A stretch of 64,000 nt of DNA from Mangrovicoccus sp049603835 (GCA_049603835.1 JBMYSZ010000013.1:1-64000), one strand, 5' to 3'. Positions 7,699 through 17,765 are shown, counted from the stretch's first letter. Program-made: numbers and translations. Notes: a model not told the origin generated them from the sequence alone.

Positions 7699-8415
7699 TT
7701 AGACTTCATAAATAACGCAATCGCCACGCCAAATGCCTTGGCTAATTTGAAGGACGGACCCATCCTCTGACAGATTTGCCCCGATGGTCGCAGAGACGGG
7801 CTGCAAACGCGAAATCCCTAAGATTAAAGCTTCATGGGCGGATGGCAGGCGCGTTTCAAACAAGGTCCGGTCGCGGCTATAGCTATGCACCCCATATAGC
7901 GCGAGGGATTGCGATACACTGCCCGTGTCACGCAGAGTATCGATAATGCCGTCTAGCCGGTCTTTGCGAAAATAATCCACCGACAGCGCAACATTGCAGC
8001 CATTCACTTTGCGCAGCGTTTCGGTCAGCAAGACGGTCGTTCCCGCCCGACATTCCATGCGATCTGCCAAATGCGGCGGCAAGCGGCGTTCGTCGCCCGA
8101 TAGCATTTGCGAGCCGGCTTCAAAACCTTGCGCTTGCACCTGTTTTGCAAAGACCGGTTTGCGTTCATTCAAATTCACGCGGATGCGGGGCATGGTGACC
8201 CGAAAGCCTTTTCCCTGCCAACTTTGGGCCAATCCTTCAGCGCAGAGCTTTTCCATTGCGCGCCGGGCTCCGTGCTTGGTCAGGCCTGTGAGTTTGGCCA
8301 AGCCAGATATGGTCGGGAGGTCCTCGCCTGGGCTATAGGCGCCGCGCTCGATATCGTATTTGAGGCCGCGAAACACCGCGACCCAATCGGCAGTCTTCTG
8401 GCTGGAATATGACAT
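7699..8415 (-). CDS. GntR-family (HutC/PhnF type) transcriptional regulator
   Basis: A 238-residue regulator. The N-terminal winged helix (about residues 10-75) has the GntR signature GAYSPGEDLPTISGLAKLTGLTKHGARRAMEKL. The C-terminal UTRA-type ligand domain (about 90-235) includes ALSVDYFRKDRLDG. The ATG at 8415 gives the normal family length; the longer open frame upstream has no family features. It ends the same-strand run that starts with the Ugp-like binding protein, with a gap of 193 bases to the phosphodiesterase gene. It probably represses that operon in response to a phosphonate- or glycerophosphate-related ligand. Target inferred. Confidence 0.85.
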   Translation of the reverse strand: MSYSSQKTADWVAVFRGLKYDIERGAYSPGEDLPTISGLAKLTGLTKHGARRAMEKLCAEGLAQSWQGKGFRVTMPRIRVNLNERKPVFAKQVQAQGFEAGSQMLSGDERRLPPHLADRMECRAGTTVLLTETLRKVNGCNVALSVDYFRKDRLDGIIDTLRDTGSVSQSLALYGVHSYSRDRTLFETRLPSAHEALILGISRLQPVSATIGANLSEDGSVLQISQGIWRGDCVIYEV

Positions 8416-8608
8416 GCCATGGCGCCTCTTTTGACAGTCCAAGAGGCAGCTTAACAGCCTTGCATGACGCCTATATGGCGCTGCATCTCCGGGAGACGCA
8501 GCTAAGTAAAGGCGGTGGGAAAATCTGAAGCGGCGAAGCCGGGATAGACCCAGAGAGGATGCCGCGCTGACACGCAATGCCAGCGCGGATTGATCACGCT
8601 CATTGCCA

Positions 8609-9445
8609 TTAAGACCAGGCGAATAGATCCGGGGCGAGCACCAAATGCCGGTCCAAAAAGTTTTCCATATGGACCACGACACCATCTTGCGAGCACAGGA
8701 CCACGGCTAGCTGCCCTGGCCCTTCGCGGCGGGGCACCGGGCTGACATATTGGCCGCGCTCTGCCGGGACGGGGCCGGAATGCTCGATAGACATCGGCTC
8801 AATATTGTAATGGGCCCCGGCAAAAGTACAAAAGGGCACACCGCGATAATTGCCAGATGTGGTCATATGCACATGGCCCGAGATCACTTGACGGATATTC
8901 TTATGGCGAAGCACCGCATCCGCAAAGGCGGCGTTATCCTCCAAAATGATGAAGTCCGTTTGCACATTAAAGGGCGCAATATTGTGATGCAGCACAATCA
9001 CGACCTGGGACTCTGGCGCTTCGGCCAGCCGCGCATTTAGCCAATCGATTTGTGATGGCTCAAGCCGACCTGCACCGCGCAAGCTGGGATCAGAACTGTC
9101 CAAAATGATGATGCGATAGCCTGCCTGGTCAATGACATGGTCAATATTCCCTGTCTCAGTGGCAAAGCCCGGATAGGTTTCTAGGAAAGTCGGTCGATGA
9201 TCATGATTGCCCAATGTCAGATACACAGGGGGGATCATCGGTGCGACAGCCGCTTTGAAGCGCTCATAAGCATCCGCCTCGCCGCGATCGGCTAAATCGC
9301 CAGCGAATACCACAAAATCCGCATCGGAATGGGTCTGGTTCACATAAGACACGGCCTGCAAAAGCCGGTCATGAGTGTCTAGCCCATGGCTAAGCTGGCC
9401 CTCTGGAACCAGGTGAATATCGGCGAGGACGACAAATTTCAGCAT
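8609..9445 (-). CDS. Metallophosphoesterase, GpdQ/CpdA-like phosphodiesterase
   Basis: A 278-residue class III cyclic-nucleotide-type phosphodiesterase of the calcineurin-like fold. The full set of dimetal ligands is visible: DIH (Asp9, His11), GDLADRG, GNHDH, a HHN segment and GHVHM. Relatives hydrolyse glycerophosphodiesters (GpdQ), 3',5'-cAMP (CpdA) or phosphonate esters. It touches the stop of the upstream permease gene and shares the operon with a Ugp-like importer, which favours intracellular cleavage of imported glycerophosphodiesters. No signal peptide is seen, so it should act in the cytoplasm. Confidence 0.85.
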   Translation of the reverse strand: MLKFVVLADIHLVPEGQLSHGLDTHDRLLQAVSYVNQTHSDADFVVFAGDLADRGEADAYERFKAAVAPMIPPVYLTLGNHDHRPTFLETYPGFATETGNIDHVIDQAGYRIIILDSSDPSLRGAGRLEPSQIDWLNARLAEAPESQVVIVLHHNIAPFNVQTDFIILEDNAAFADAVLRHKNIRQVISGHVHMTTSGNYRGVPFCTFAGAHYNIEPMSIEHSGPVPAERGQYVSPVPRREGPGQLAVVLCSQDGVVVHMENFLDRHLVLAPDLFAWS

Positions 9446-10314
9446 TAGCCTTTTACTCCGGTCATCGTGATCCCGCGGATGAACAATCGGCGGGCAAAAA
9501 GGAAAGCGATTACCATCGGCGCAGTGACCACTGTGGCCGAGGCAAAGGTGCGGCCATAATCAGTGTCAAAGGCCGATTGATACTGCATCATGGACAGGGA
9601 TGCGGTCATCTTATCTTGGCTCTGAACCACGATCAGCGGCCAGTAGAGGTCATTCCAATGAGCCACAAAGCTGAACACGCTGAAGGCGGCGATGGCAGGC
9701 ACCGCAGATGGCAATATGAGGCGCAAGATGATCTCGATCTCGGAAAACCCATCGACGCGAGCGGCTTGGATGATGCTATCGGGAAAGCCGCGAAAGAACT
9801 GACGAAACAGAAAGATGGCAAAAACCGATACGATGAAGGGGAACATCATCGCAAAATACGTATCCAAAAGCCCAACCCGGACCAGCCCGATATAAAGCGG
9901 GATCGAGGTTACATTGATGGGAATGGTGATGGCTGCGATGACAGTGCCGAATAGGATGGTCGATCCTCGGAATTTTAGCTTTGCCAGCGCATAGGCTGCT
10001 GGGATGGCAGTGATGAGCTGCAGCGCCAGAATGCCGAGGCAAACAATCATCGAGTTCATCAAGAAGACCAGATAAGGCTGTTCGAAGATCACCGCATAGT
10101 AATTGTCCCAGCCTTTGAAGGTCTTGGGAATGATCGAGAAGTCGCTGTCATAGACTTCATCCGTTGGCTTCATGCTGGATGAAATCATCCAGATAAACGG
10201 AAAAACCATGATCCAAGCGCCAAGGAAGAGCAGAAATGTCGAAATCACCCGCCCAAGAGATTTGGGACGCAGGCGCGCGGGCCATTGAAGAGTGGGGGCA
10301 GCAATATCAACCAT
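9445..10314 (-). CDS. ABC transporter permease, UgpE/MalG-like
   Basis: A 289-residue inner-membrane permease of the CUT1 carbohydrate/glycerophosphate family with about six membrane helices. The cytoplasmic EAA loop is seen near residues 190-210 as AARVDGFSEIEIILRLILPSA. The C terminus FIRGITMTGVKG is typical of the MalG/UgpE partner. It abuts the UgpA-like permease upstream and the phosphodiesterase downstream, so the genes are co-translated. Substrate assigned by context only. Confidence 0.88.
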   Translation of the reverse strand: MVDIAAPTLQWPARLRPKSLGRVISTFLLFLGAWIMVFPFIWMISSSMKPTDEVYDSDFSIIPKTFKGWDNYYAVIFEQPYLVFLMNSMIVCLGILALQLITAIPAAYALAKLKFRGSTILFGTVIAAITIPINVTSIPLYIGLVRVGLLDTYFAMMFPFIVSVFAIFLFRQFFRGFPDSIIQAARVDGFSEIEIILRLILPSAVPAIAAFSVFSFVAHWNDLYWPLIVVQSQDKMTASLSMMQYQSAFDTDYGRTFASATVVTAPMVIAFLFARRLFIRGITMTGVKG

Positions 10315-11204
10315 CAGTAATGCACATTCCGGTCAGAGAAGAGCGCTTGAATAAGCGCAAAGACAAAAATGATCCCGAGGAAGAACAGCGAAAGCGCCGC
10401 TGAATATCCCATATTGAAATATTCAAACCCTTCGAGGAAGGCGAGATAGAGGAACACCTCAGAGGCGCGGTCAGGCCCTCCTTGGGTCAGGATCGCGACG
10501 GTGTCGAATAGCTTGAAAGCGGTGATTGACGAGGTCACGGCCACAAACATCGCCGTGGGTCCCAGCATGGGCCAGGTGACGCGGAAAAACTTGTCCACCG
10601 GGTGGTCTGCCCCATCCATCGCAGCGGCTTCGTATAGGTTTTGCGGAATGGCGGTAAGGCCTGCAAGAAACAGCACCATATTAAAACCGATGATCGACCA
10701 GAGTGAAATGATCGCAAGGGAATATAGCACCATCTCATCGCGTCCGAACCAATTCACGCCAGGAATGCCAAAGGTTTCCAGCGTGTTATTGATCACGCCT
10801 TGGCCGCGATCCATCAAGGCCGCCCAGACCAGTGCCATAGCCGCTAGCGTTGATGTCACGGGCAGGAAGTAAAGCACTTCAAGCACCGAGCGGAATTGCT
10901 TTTGCTCTTGGATGGCAATGGCCAGAACCAGGCTGATCCCAAAAGCGCCAGGGAGGAAGAGCAGTGCATAGAAAAAAGTATTGCCTAGCGCATTGGCAAA
11001 AACCTCATCCCCAAACATCGTGCGGTAATTCTCGAAACCTATGAATTCGTAATAGTCGCTCACCAAAGTGTAGTCGGTCAGGCTGGCGAGAAAGACCAAG
11101 ATGATTGGCACAATATAGATGAGCAGGATCAACAGGCTTGCGGGCAAAACCAGCAAATAGGCTAAGCGGGTTTGCGCGCGTTCCAGGGGGCCTTGTACCA
11201 TCAT
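10314..11204 (-). CDS. ABC transporter permease, UgpA/MalF-like
   Basis: A 296-residue permease with an N-terminal helix (LAYLLVLPASLLILLIYIVPI) and five further membrane segments. The EAA-type loop is NLYEAAAMDGADHPVDKFFRVTWP near residue 200. It forms the heteromeric channel with the following UgpE-like protein. The start overlaps the ATPase stop by 4 bases, showing translational coupling. It belongs to the CUT1 family; glycerophosphate or glycerophosphodiester transport is inferred from the phosphodiesterase neighbour. Confidence 0.88.
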   Translation of the reverse strand: MMVQGPLERAQTRLAYLLVLPASLLILLIYIVPIILVFLASLTDYTLVSDYYEFIGFENYRTMFGDEVFANALGNTFFYALLFLPGAFGISLVLAIAIQEQKQFRSVLEVLYFLPVTSTLAAMALVWAALMDRGQGVINNTLETFGIPGVNWFGRDEMVLYSLAIISLWSIIGFNMVLFLAGLTAIPQNLYEAAAMDGADHPVDKFFRVTWPMLGPTAMFVAVTSSITAFKLFDTVAILTQGGPDRASEVFLYLAFLEGFEYFNMGYSAALSLFFLGIIFVFALIQALFSDRNVHY

Positions 11205-12397
11205 ACCACGCCTTCCGCGATCCGCGCATGCGAGGTCTGCGCATGGATCCTGTGTCCCATAGCGTCGAAAAAGAGCAGCTGATCAGGGGCCAATTGGACC
11301 TGAAGAGACTCTGATCTGGTCAAGCCGCCCGACTGACCATAAAGGGCTGATTTCTGCGCCCTTATGCGGATCACCGCTTCGGGCGCATGGGCGAACACCC
11401 CATGGACCAATATTTCAGGCCCCAAATCTTCTATGCGCCGTTGCTCAAAGGACAAAATAGGCCCGGATCCTGAGGCTTCAGGCACAGACAAGCCCTCGGC
11501 ATTTAGGATATTGAGCGCCTCGGGGCGTATGCCGATCTGAATTGGGCCTGTGCCGGGAACGGAGACTGGCAGGGGCAAGTCGCCCAGCAGAACTTGGTCA
11601 TTATGGCGTTCGGCGGCAAGGATATTGATTTCTGGGCTGCCGATGAAACGCGCCACATCCAGACTTGCCGGATCCGCGTAAAGCAGGCTCGGGGCGCCGA
11701 CCTGCAATAAATGCCCGGCTTGCAATAGCGCCACCCGGTTGGACATGGTCATGGCTTCGACCTGATCATGGGTGACATAGACAAAGGTCAGCCCAGAGCT
11801 AGCATGCAAATCCGAGATTTCGGTGCGGACTTTCACCCGCAGCTTTGCATCGAGATTAGACAGCGGCTCGTCCATCAAAAAGACTTGCGGATTTCGGACA
11901 AGCGCGCGGCCCAAAGCCACCCTTTGACGCTGGCCCCCCGATAGCTGAGCCGGTTTGCGGTCTAGCAGATGATCAATGCGCAGCTGAATCGCGACTTTTT
12001 CAATTTCGGCGCGGATTTCCGGCTGAGTTTTGCGCCCAATAGGCGTCAATCTGCGCATCCCAGGCAGGCGTGCATATAGCGGCAGACGCGCCATCACCAG
12101 AGGCATGGCCATGTTTTCGCCGACGCTCATATGCGGATAAAGCGCATAATCTTGGAAAACCATAGCGATATTGCGGTCTTTCGGGGCACTCTCCGCCACA
12201 GAATTCCCGTCGAGGAGAATATCGCCGCTATCAGGTGTCTCAAGGCCCGCAATGATCCGCAAAAGCGTTGATTTTCCACATCCCGATTGCCCTACAAGTG
12301 ACAGAAATTCGCCATCCGCAATATCAAGCGATATGTCGTGTAGAACGGGGGTATCCCCAAAGGATTTCTTGATGTTCTTCAGCTGAAGCTGCGCCAT
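11201..12397 (-). CDS. ABC transporter ATPase, UgpC/MalK-like
   Basis: A 398-residue ATPase. Visible motifs are Walker A GQSGCGKST near residue 37, a Q-loop with VFQDYALYPHMSV, the signature LSGGQRQRVALGRAL, Walker B VFLMDEPLSNLDA and the switch His in VTHDQ. A MalK-type regulatory TOBE domain occupies about residues 240-398. Between the Q-loop region and the helical domain there is an extra arginine-rich stretch of about 20 residues (around LPLYARLPGMRRLTPIGRK) not present in textbook MalK or UgpC. It energises the two permeases downstream. Confidence 0.9.
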   Translation of the reverse strand: MAQLQLKNIKKSFGDTPVLHDISLDIADGEFLSLVGQSGCGKSTLLRIIAGLETPDSGDILLDGNSVAESAPKDRNIAMVFQDYALYPHMSVGENMAMPLVMARLPLYARLPGMRRLTPIGRKTQPEIRAEIEKVAIQLRIDHLLDRKPAQLSGGQRQRVALGRALVRNPQVFLMDEPLSNLDAKLRVKVRTEISDLHASSGLTFVYVTHDQVEAMTMSNRVALLQAGHLLQVGAPSLLYADPASLDVARFIGSPEINILAAERHNDQVLLGDLPLPVSVPGTGPIQIGIRPEALNILNAEGLSVPEASGSGPILSFEQRRIEDLGPEILVHGVFAHAPEAVIRIRAQKSALYGQSGGLTRSESLQVQLAPDQLLFFDAMGHRIHAQTSHARIAEGVV

Positions 12398-12420
12398 ACC
12401 GGGCCTCTGATCGTCATCGT

Positions 12421-12450
12421 AAAAAGCCCCGGACCCAAGCGGATCCGAGG
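12421..12450 (-). terminator. Hairpin between binding-protein and ATPase genes (probable attenuator)
   Basis: On the minus strand CCTCGGATCC pairs with GGTCCGGGG (with G-U pairs) and is followed by CTTTTTA. It sits between the stop of the solute-binding protein and the start of the ATPase, where partial termination would keep binding protein in excess over membrane components. Confidence 0.55.
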
Positions 12451-12463
12451 CGAGCGCATGCCC

Positions 12464-13735
12464 TTAGCGGGTCATCAGTTTTTCAGCGATTGCCTTCAGC
12501 TCGTCTGCGCCTTCTTCTGGCGTGACTTTGCCTTCCATGACAGCGCGGATGGTCGAGGCCTGTTCACGCCAGATCTTTTCAGACTGGGTGCCAGGATAGC
12601 CAGACCACGGGCCTGCACGGTCATATTGCTTGACCGGGGTGGCATAGTAAGGCTCGGCCTCATAGAAGGCGCCCATATATTCGGTCTTTAGAACCTGAAC
12701 ATTGGTCGGCAGATAGCCGGTGATTTCGGCAGCAACCTGCTGGCCACGTGGGCCGGTCACAAATTTGACGTATTCCCAAACTGCCAGCACTTTTTCGGGA
12801 TCCTGAGTGGTGATGATCGCCGCATTACCGCCTGTAGGCAATTTGCCTTCGGCGTCATTCCAGACAGTGAAAGGGTGGGAGCGCAGATCGAAGGCACCGC
12901 CAACACGTTCTGCCATATTGCGTGCACCGGCAGGGGACAGCCCCCACAGGCCCATGCGACCTTCGGTGAAGGCGGCAAACTGAGTTTCGCGGTCCATATC
13001 TGTGCGCAGCCCGCCTTCGTCATGCAGACGCTTCGCCATTTTCATGGCTTCCAGGGCATGATCATTTTCGTGGAAGGCAACGGCCTGGCCATCATCCGAC
13101 ATCATCCGGCCGCCTTGCTGCAGGATAAGGGTCTGGAAGCCCCAGTCATCGCCATTGATCAGCCACATGAACATCGGCAGGATATCTTCGCCAAGCGCGT
13201 CGATTTTTTGTGCCGCTTCGATCAGCCCATCCCAATCCATTGGGAAGTTATCCGGGTCCAGGCCAGCTTGGGTGAATAGATCGGCATTATAATACCACTG
13301 GATCACCGAGGCGTTGAAAGGCATGCCATATTGCACACCGTCCACGCGGCCCAGATCGAGCATGGCGTCGGTGTAGTTTTCTTCGGTCCAGCCTTCGCCT
13401 TCATCTGCCATCAAAGATCCCAAATCGACGATCTGACCCCGTTTGGCCAAGGCGCGGGCGAGGGATGGCAATTGGTTGTAAGCTTCAAACGCACAATCCG
13501 GCAGGGTATTGGTGGCCGATGCGCGGAACAGCTTTAGATGCGTGTCGCCATAATTTTTGGCCGGTGCCGCATACTGGACTTCGATTTCGTCCTGCATGGC
13601 GTTGAATTCTTTCATCAGCGGTTCATGCTGACGGGTCAGGTGACCGGCATTGGTCAGGCAAGTGATGGTGATCTTGGCGTCAGCTGCACCAGCTACGGCC
13701 GCGATTGCCGCTGCGGCAAATGTCATGCGGAACAT
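12464..13735 (-). CDS. ABC transporter periplasmic solute-binding protein, UgpB-like
   Basis: A 423-residue family-1 extracellular binding protein with a signal peptide (MFRMTFAAAAIAAVAGAADA) and the mature start near residue 21. Family landmarks are LMKEFNAMQDEIEVQY, LPDCAFEAYNQLPSLA, a GMPFNASVIQWYYN ligand-site segment, TGGNAAII and GYLPTN near the C terminus. It is the first gene of the operon that continues with ATPase, two permeases and a phosphodiesterase. The family includes UgpB (glycerol-3-phosphate, glycerophosphocholine) and sugar binders; the ligand is not provable here. Confidence 0.87.
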   Translation of the reverse strand: MFRMTFAAAAIAAVAGAADAKITITCLTNAGHLTRQHEPLMKEFNAMQDEIEVQYAAPAKNYGDTHLKLFRASATNTLPDCAFEAYNQLPSLARALAKRGQIVDLGSLMADEGEGWTEENYTDAMLDLGRVDGVQYGMPFNASVIQWYYNADLFTQAGLDPDNFPMDWDGLIEAAQKIDALGEDILPMFMWLINGDDWGFQTLILQQGGRMMSDDGQAVAFHENDHALEAMKMAKRLHDEGGLRTDMDRETQFAAFTEGRMGLWGLSPAGARNMAERVGGAFDLRSHPFTVWNDAEGKLPTGGNAAIITTQDPEKVLAVWEYVKFVTGPRGQQVAAEITGYLPTNVQVLKTEYMGAFYEAEPYYATPVKQYDRAGPWSGYPGTQSEKIWREQASTIRAVMEGKVTPEEGADELKAIAEKLMTR

Positions 13736-14035
13736 CGATTTCCCCTTTTGAATTTTGTCGGGTGAGCGCCCCAGACGCGAGGCCCGGCGACCGGAAAATC
13801 AGCTAAACGTGACAGCTATTTTACGCAGGCGCGTTGCGCGTCAGATTTTGTAAAAGCTTCACGCAAAGCGGCTGAGTTTGCGAAAAATCTAAAGGGTCTA
13901 GGAGGACGCGGGGACTTTCCCCGCCGATTTGAAGGAGGCACCCCTTTAGTTTGGTGAAATAAGGAGATTTTTGCGGCGATTGCTCACTTTGCATTCACCA
14001 ATTTCGGCGAAAAAGCCCTCAAAGAGGAGTTTGAT
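13736..14035. promoter_or_regulatory. Divergent intergenic region with a perfect hairpin
   Basis: Three hundred bases between the binding-protein gene (leftward) and the secreted-protein gene at 14036 (rightward). It must hold both promoters. A perfect 7-bp stem GCGGGGA-CTT-TCCCCGC lies at 13908-13924. I cannot assign a specific operator for the GntR regulator. Confidence 0.45.
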
Positions 14036-14863
14036 TTGCGTAGATTTTGGTCCGGCTTTGCATCCGTAGCTTTTATCCTTTGGGGGTTTTGCGCCCTGGC
14101 AGGGGAAAAATACTGGTCTGACAAAATACTGGATACGCTCAGATTTGATGAGCTATTACAGGTTCTTGAGGCGGAGGCGGTCGCATCTGGCGCGGAGCTT
14201 GATGGCGCGATTTTGAATGGAGCGGGGCAAGAGGCATGGCTTCGAACTGTGGCGCGAATCCATAATGCCGATCGCTGGGCGTCGATCCTTCGACGACAGT
14301 TTTCGCAAAGATTTCCAGATCAATATGCCCGTTCGGTGATCGAATTTATGGGCTCGCAGCAGGGTCAGCATATTGTCAGCGTAGAATTGGAAACCAGGCT
14401 GGCCTTTTTGGATGATCGCGTGGAAGAGGCGAGCAAAACGAAATTGCTGGATTTGGTGGAATCCCAGGATCCCATCATTTCGCAAATTCACCGCTATATA
14501 GAAATCAACGCCTTGATCGAAAATAATGTGGCGGGCGGGCTGAATTCTAACCTGGCATTCTTCAAGGCGCTCCAAAATGGTGCGGGCAAAACCGTGGCGG
14601 ATAATTCGGGCTTGCTTGACGAAATTTGGGCGCAAGCGCCGCGTATGCGGACGGAAACAGAAGAATGGCTTTTGGCCTTTTTGGCGGCGGCCTATTCCTC
14701 ACTCAGCAGCCAAGAATTGGAAGCCTATTTGGCCTTTTGCGAAACGCCAGAAGGGCAGGCATTGAATACAAGTCTGTTTGACATTTTGGATGCGATGATG
14801 ATTGAAACTGCGGCGGCGACTGGGCTTGCGGCCAATCAATTTTTGACGGCGGAGCGGCTTTAG
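14036..14863 (+). CDS. Secreted DUF2059-like protein
   Basis: A 275-residue protein with a signal peptide (about residues 1-22, SGFASVAFILWGFCALAGEK). The rest is a helical protein rich in short Glu/Ala helices. The C-terminal region (EWLLAFLAAAYSSLSSQELEAYLAFCETPEGQALN) matches the DUF2059 pattern seen in many alphaproteobacterial periplasmic proteins. The start is TTG at 14036, chosen because GAGGAG lies 6 bases upstream. No biochemical role is known. It precedes rplU by about 190 bases and probably has its own promoter. Confidence 0.7.
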   Translation: MRRFWSGFASVAFILWGFCALAGEKYWSDKILDTLRFDELLQVLEAEAVASGAELDGAILNGAGQEAWLRTVARIHNADRWASILRRQFSQRFPDQYARSVIEFMGSQQGQHIVSVELETRLAFLDDRVEEASKTKLLDLVESQDPIISQIHRYIEINALIENNVAGGLNSNLAFFKALQNGAGKTVADNSGLLDEIWAQAPRMRTETEEWLLAFLAAAYSSLSSQELEAYLAFCETPEGQALNTSLFDILDAMMIETAAATGLAANQFLTAERL

Positions 14864-14908
14864 CCCTAGCGAGGGGCATCTATTCTGTATTTGAGAGGAT
14901 AGAATTGC

Positions 14909-14938
14909 TTGACAGATTGCAATGCGGTCAGCATAAGG
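14909..14938 (+). promoter_or_regulatory. Probable sigma70 promoter of rplU-rpmA
   Basis: A perfect -35 TTGACA (14909-14914), an 18-base spacer and a weaker -10 ATAAGG (14933-14938) stand 113 bases before the rplU ATG. Ribosomal protein operons often have such a strong -35 and a structured leader. Confidence 0.5.
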
Positions 14939-15051
14939 CGGCCTCTGCGTGGAAAGCCGCGCAGTAGGAATCAATACGCCGTCCGAGGCGCTTTTGGCAA
15001 AACACCATTTTCGAAATGGGGCCGTAGGACGCGGGATTAGAGGAAGATACC

Positions 15052-15441
15052 ATGTTTGCGGTTATGAAAACCGGTGGCAAGCAATATCGCGTCGAAAGCG
15101 GGGATGTCCTGCGCGTCGAGAAGCTTGCAGCTGTAGCTGGCGATAAAGTTCAATTCAACGAAATCCTGATCATCGGCGGCGATGATGTTGTGATTGGCAG
15201 CCCATTGGTTGCGGATGCAGCCGTGCAGGCGGAAGTTGTTGAGCAGGTCAAAGCTGACAAAGTCATCACTTTCCACAAGCGTCGCCGGAAGCACTCGTCC
15301 AAGCGGACCCGTGGCCACCGCCAGAAGCTGACCGAAATTAAGATCGTTGAAATCCTGGCCTCTGGCGCAGGCGCGTCCGGCGTCAAAGCAGCGATCGGCC
15401 AAGATGACAGCGCCGCGGCAGACGCTCAAAGCGCAGAGTAA
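15052..15441 (+). CDS. rplU: 50S ribosomal protein L21
   Basis: A 129-residue L21. It begins MFAVMKTGGKQYRVESGD, the universal L21 signature, and contains FHKRRRKHSSKRTRGHRQ, the 23S rRNA-binding basic segment, followed by an alphaproteobacterial Ala-rich C-terminal tail. It heads the conserved rplU-rpmA pair; rpmA starts 13 bases later. GAGGAAG is the ribosome site. Confidence 0.98.
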   Translation: MFAVMKTGGKQYRVESGDVLRVEKLAAVAGDKVQFNEILIIGGDDVVIGSPLVADAAVQAEVVEQVKADKVITFHKRRRKHSSKRTRGHRQKLTEIKIVEILASGAGASGVKAAIGQDDSAAADAQSAE

Positions 15442-15454
15442 GGAGTAGTCGAGA

Positions 15455-15724
15455 ATGGCACATAAAAAAGCTGGCGGCTCATCCCGCAACGGTCGCGACT
15501 CCGTAGGGCGTCGTTTGGGCGTTAAGAAATATGGCGGCGAAGCTGTCATCCCTGGCAACATCATCGTGCGTCAGCGCGGCACCAAATGGTGGCCGGGCGA
15601 GGGCGTTGGCATGGGCAAAGACCATACCATTTTCGCGGTGTCCGAGGGCCAAGTGAAATTCCACACCGGTCTGAAAGGTCGTACTTTCATTTCGGTTCTG
15701 CCGCAGGCTGAAGCGGCTGAATAA
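15455..15724 (+). CDS. rpmA: 50S ribosomal protein L27
   Basis: An 89-residue L27 with the family N terminus MAHKKAGGSSRNGRDS, whose flexible end reaches the peptidyl-transferase centre, and the GVKKYGG and RQRGTKW blocks. It is cotranscribed with rplU and followed by a strong terminator. Confidence 0.98.
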   Translation: MAHKKAGGSSRNGRDSVGRRLGVKKYGGEAVIPGNIIVRQRGTKWWPGEGVGMGKDHTIFAVSEGQVKFHTGLKGRTFISVLPQAEAAE

Positions 15725-15753
15725 GCCGCGCCTCGCGCAACCAAATCACAAGA

Positions 15754-15786
15754 GGGGCCGGCGGTATCGCAGGCCCCTTTTTTCGT
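15754..15786 (+). terminator. Rho-independent terminator of rplU-rpmA
   Basis: GGGGCC (15754-15759) pairs with GGCCCC (15772-15777) and is followed by a run of T to 15784, 30 bases after the rpmA stop. Confidence 0.88.
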
Positions 15787-16084
15787 TTCTTTGCCGTCTT
15801 GCAGGCACTGATTGACGAAAATTGCTGTGGTGGATGTCTTCACATCCAAAACAAATCAAAATTATTCTTGCTAAGAAAACTACCGCAAGGAAAAAAAACT
15901 GCTAATATTGTTTGATTGGCCCGCCGAACCAATATGACAGACACATGTCACGGTGCGGCCAATGGCAAATTTGGGGGTTGGAGGAACCGGGAAAAGAGCG
16001 GAGGGGCAAGGCCTAAGCGAAGACGTTAAGAATTTCGCAGCCACCAATCCGTTAAGACTGATCCCGTTATAGTGGAGGAGATCC
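15787..16084. other. Intergenic region upstream of the acetyltransferase gene
   Basis: About 300 bases, AT-rich at 15840-15920. No gene is supported. GGAGGAG at 16074-16080 is the ribosome site of the next gene. Confidence 0.5.
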
Positions 16085-16630
16085 ATGAAACACGAAATCA
16101 TAAATAGCAGCCCGCTAATACATGCTGACCGTTTTGTGCTGCGCCCGGCGCGTCGCTCAGATGCAGGGTTATGGGCGCTTTATGCGGGTGATGCGCGGGT
16201 GGCGAGCAATACAACCTCGATCCCGCATCCGCTGCCGCCAGGGGCGGAGGAGGCTTTTGTGACCATGGCGCAAAGCCCGGAGCGCTGCGAAGACACATGG
16301 GTGATGGATGGCTCGGCCAATGGTTTGGGCGAGTTTTTGGGGGTAATTTCCCTCAAACGCCTGACTTGCGAAAAGGCGGAGATTTCCTATTGGGTCGCCC
16401 CTGCGCTGTGGAATGCCGGCTATGCCTCCGAAGCGGTGGAGGCCTTGATCGCCGCCAATCCTCATAAGCTGGACACGATCTTTGCCTCGGTTTTTCAAAG
16501 CAACCAAACCTCAGCAAGAGTGCTGATCAAGGCGGGTTTTGACTATATCGGCGATGCAGAGGCCTATTGCGTGGCTCAGTCGCGCATGGTTCCAACCTGG
16601 ACATATTTGAAAAAGCTGAAAGTCAGCTAA
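16085..16630 (+). CDS. GNAT N-acetyltransferase, RimJ/RimL type
   Basis: A 181-residue single-domain acetyltransferase. The N-terminal strand DRFVLRPARRSDAGLW, a central WVAPALWNAGYASEAVEAL acetyl-CoA site (a diverged R/Q-x-x-G-x-G/A loop) and the C-terminal SARVLIKAGFDYIG block are typical of Acetyltransf_3 proteins that acetylate protein N termini or small amines. It stands between rpmA and obgE, a position commonly kept in Rhodobacteraceae. Substrate unknown. Confidence 0.85.
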   Translation: MKHEIINSSPLIHADRFVLRPARRSDAGLWALYAGDARVASNTTSIPHPLPPGAEEAFVTMAQSPERCEDTWVMDGSANGLGEFLGVISLKRLTCEKAEISYWVAPALWNAGYASEAVEALIAANPHKLDTIFASVFQSNQTSARVLIKAGFDYIGDAEAYCVAQSRMVPTWTYLKKLKVS

Positions 16631-16727
16631 CCGAAAACGCGGCGCCCGGCGGGCCTCCGCTGGGTCGCTTATCTGCGGTCTTGCGAAAGCTCTACCGCCC
16701 GGCGCCAAAACACTGTAAGGCGCCGTC

Positions 16728-17752
<1,025 letters not shown>

Positions 17753-17765
<13 letters not shown>

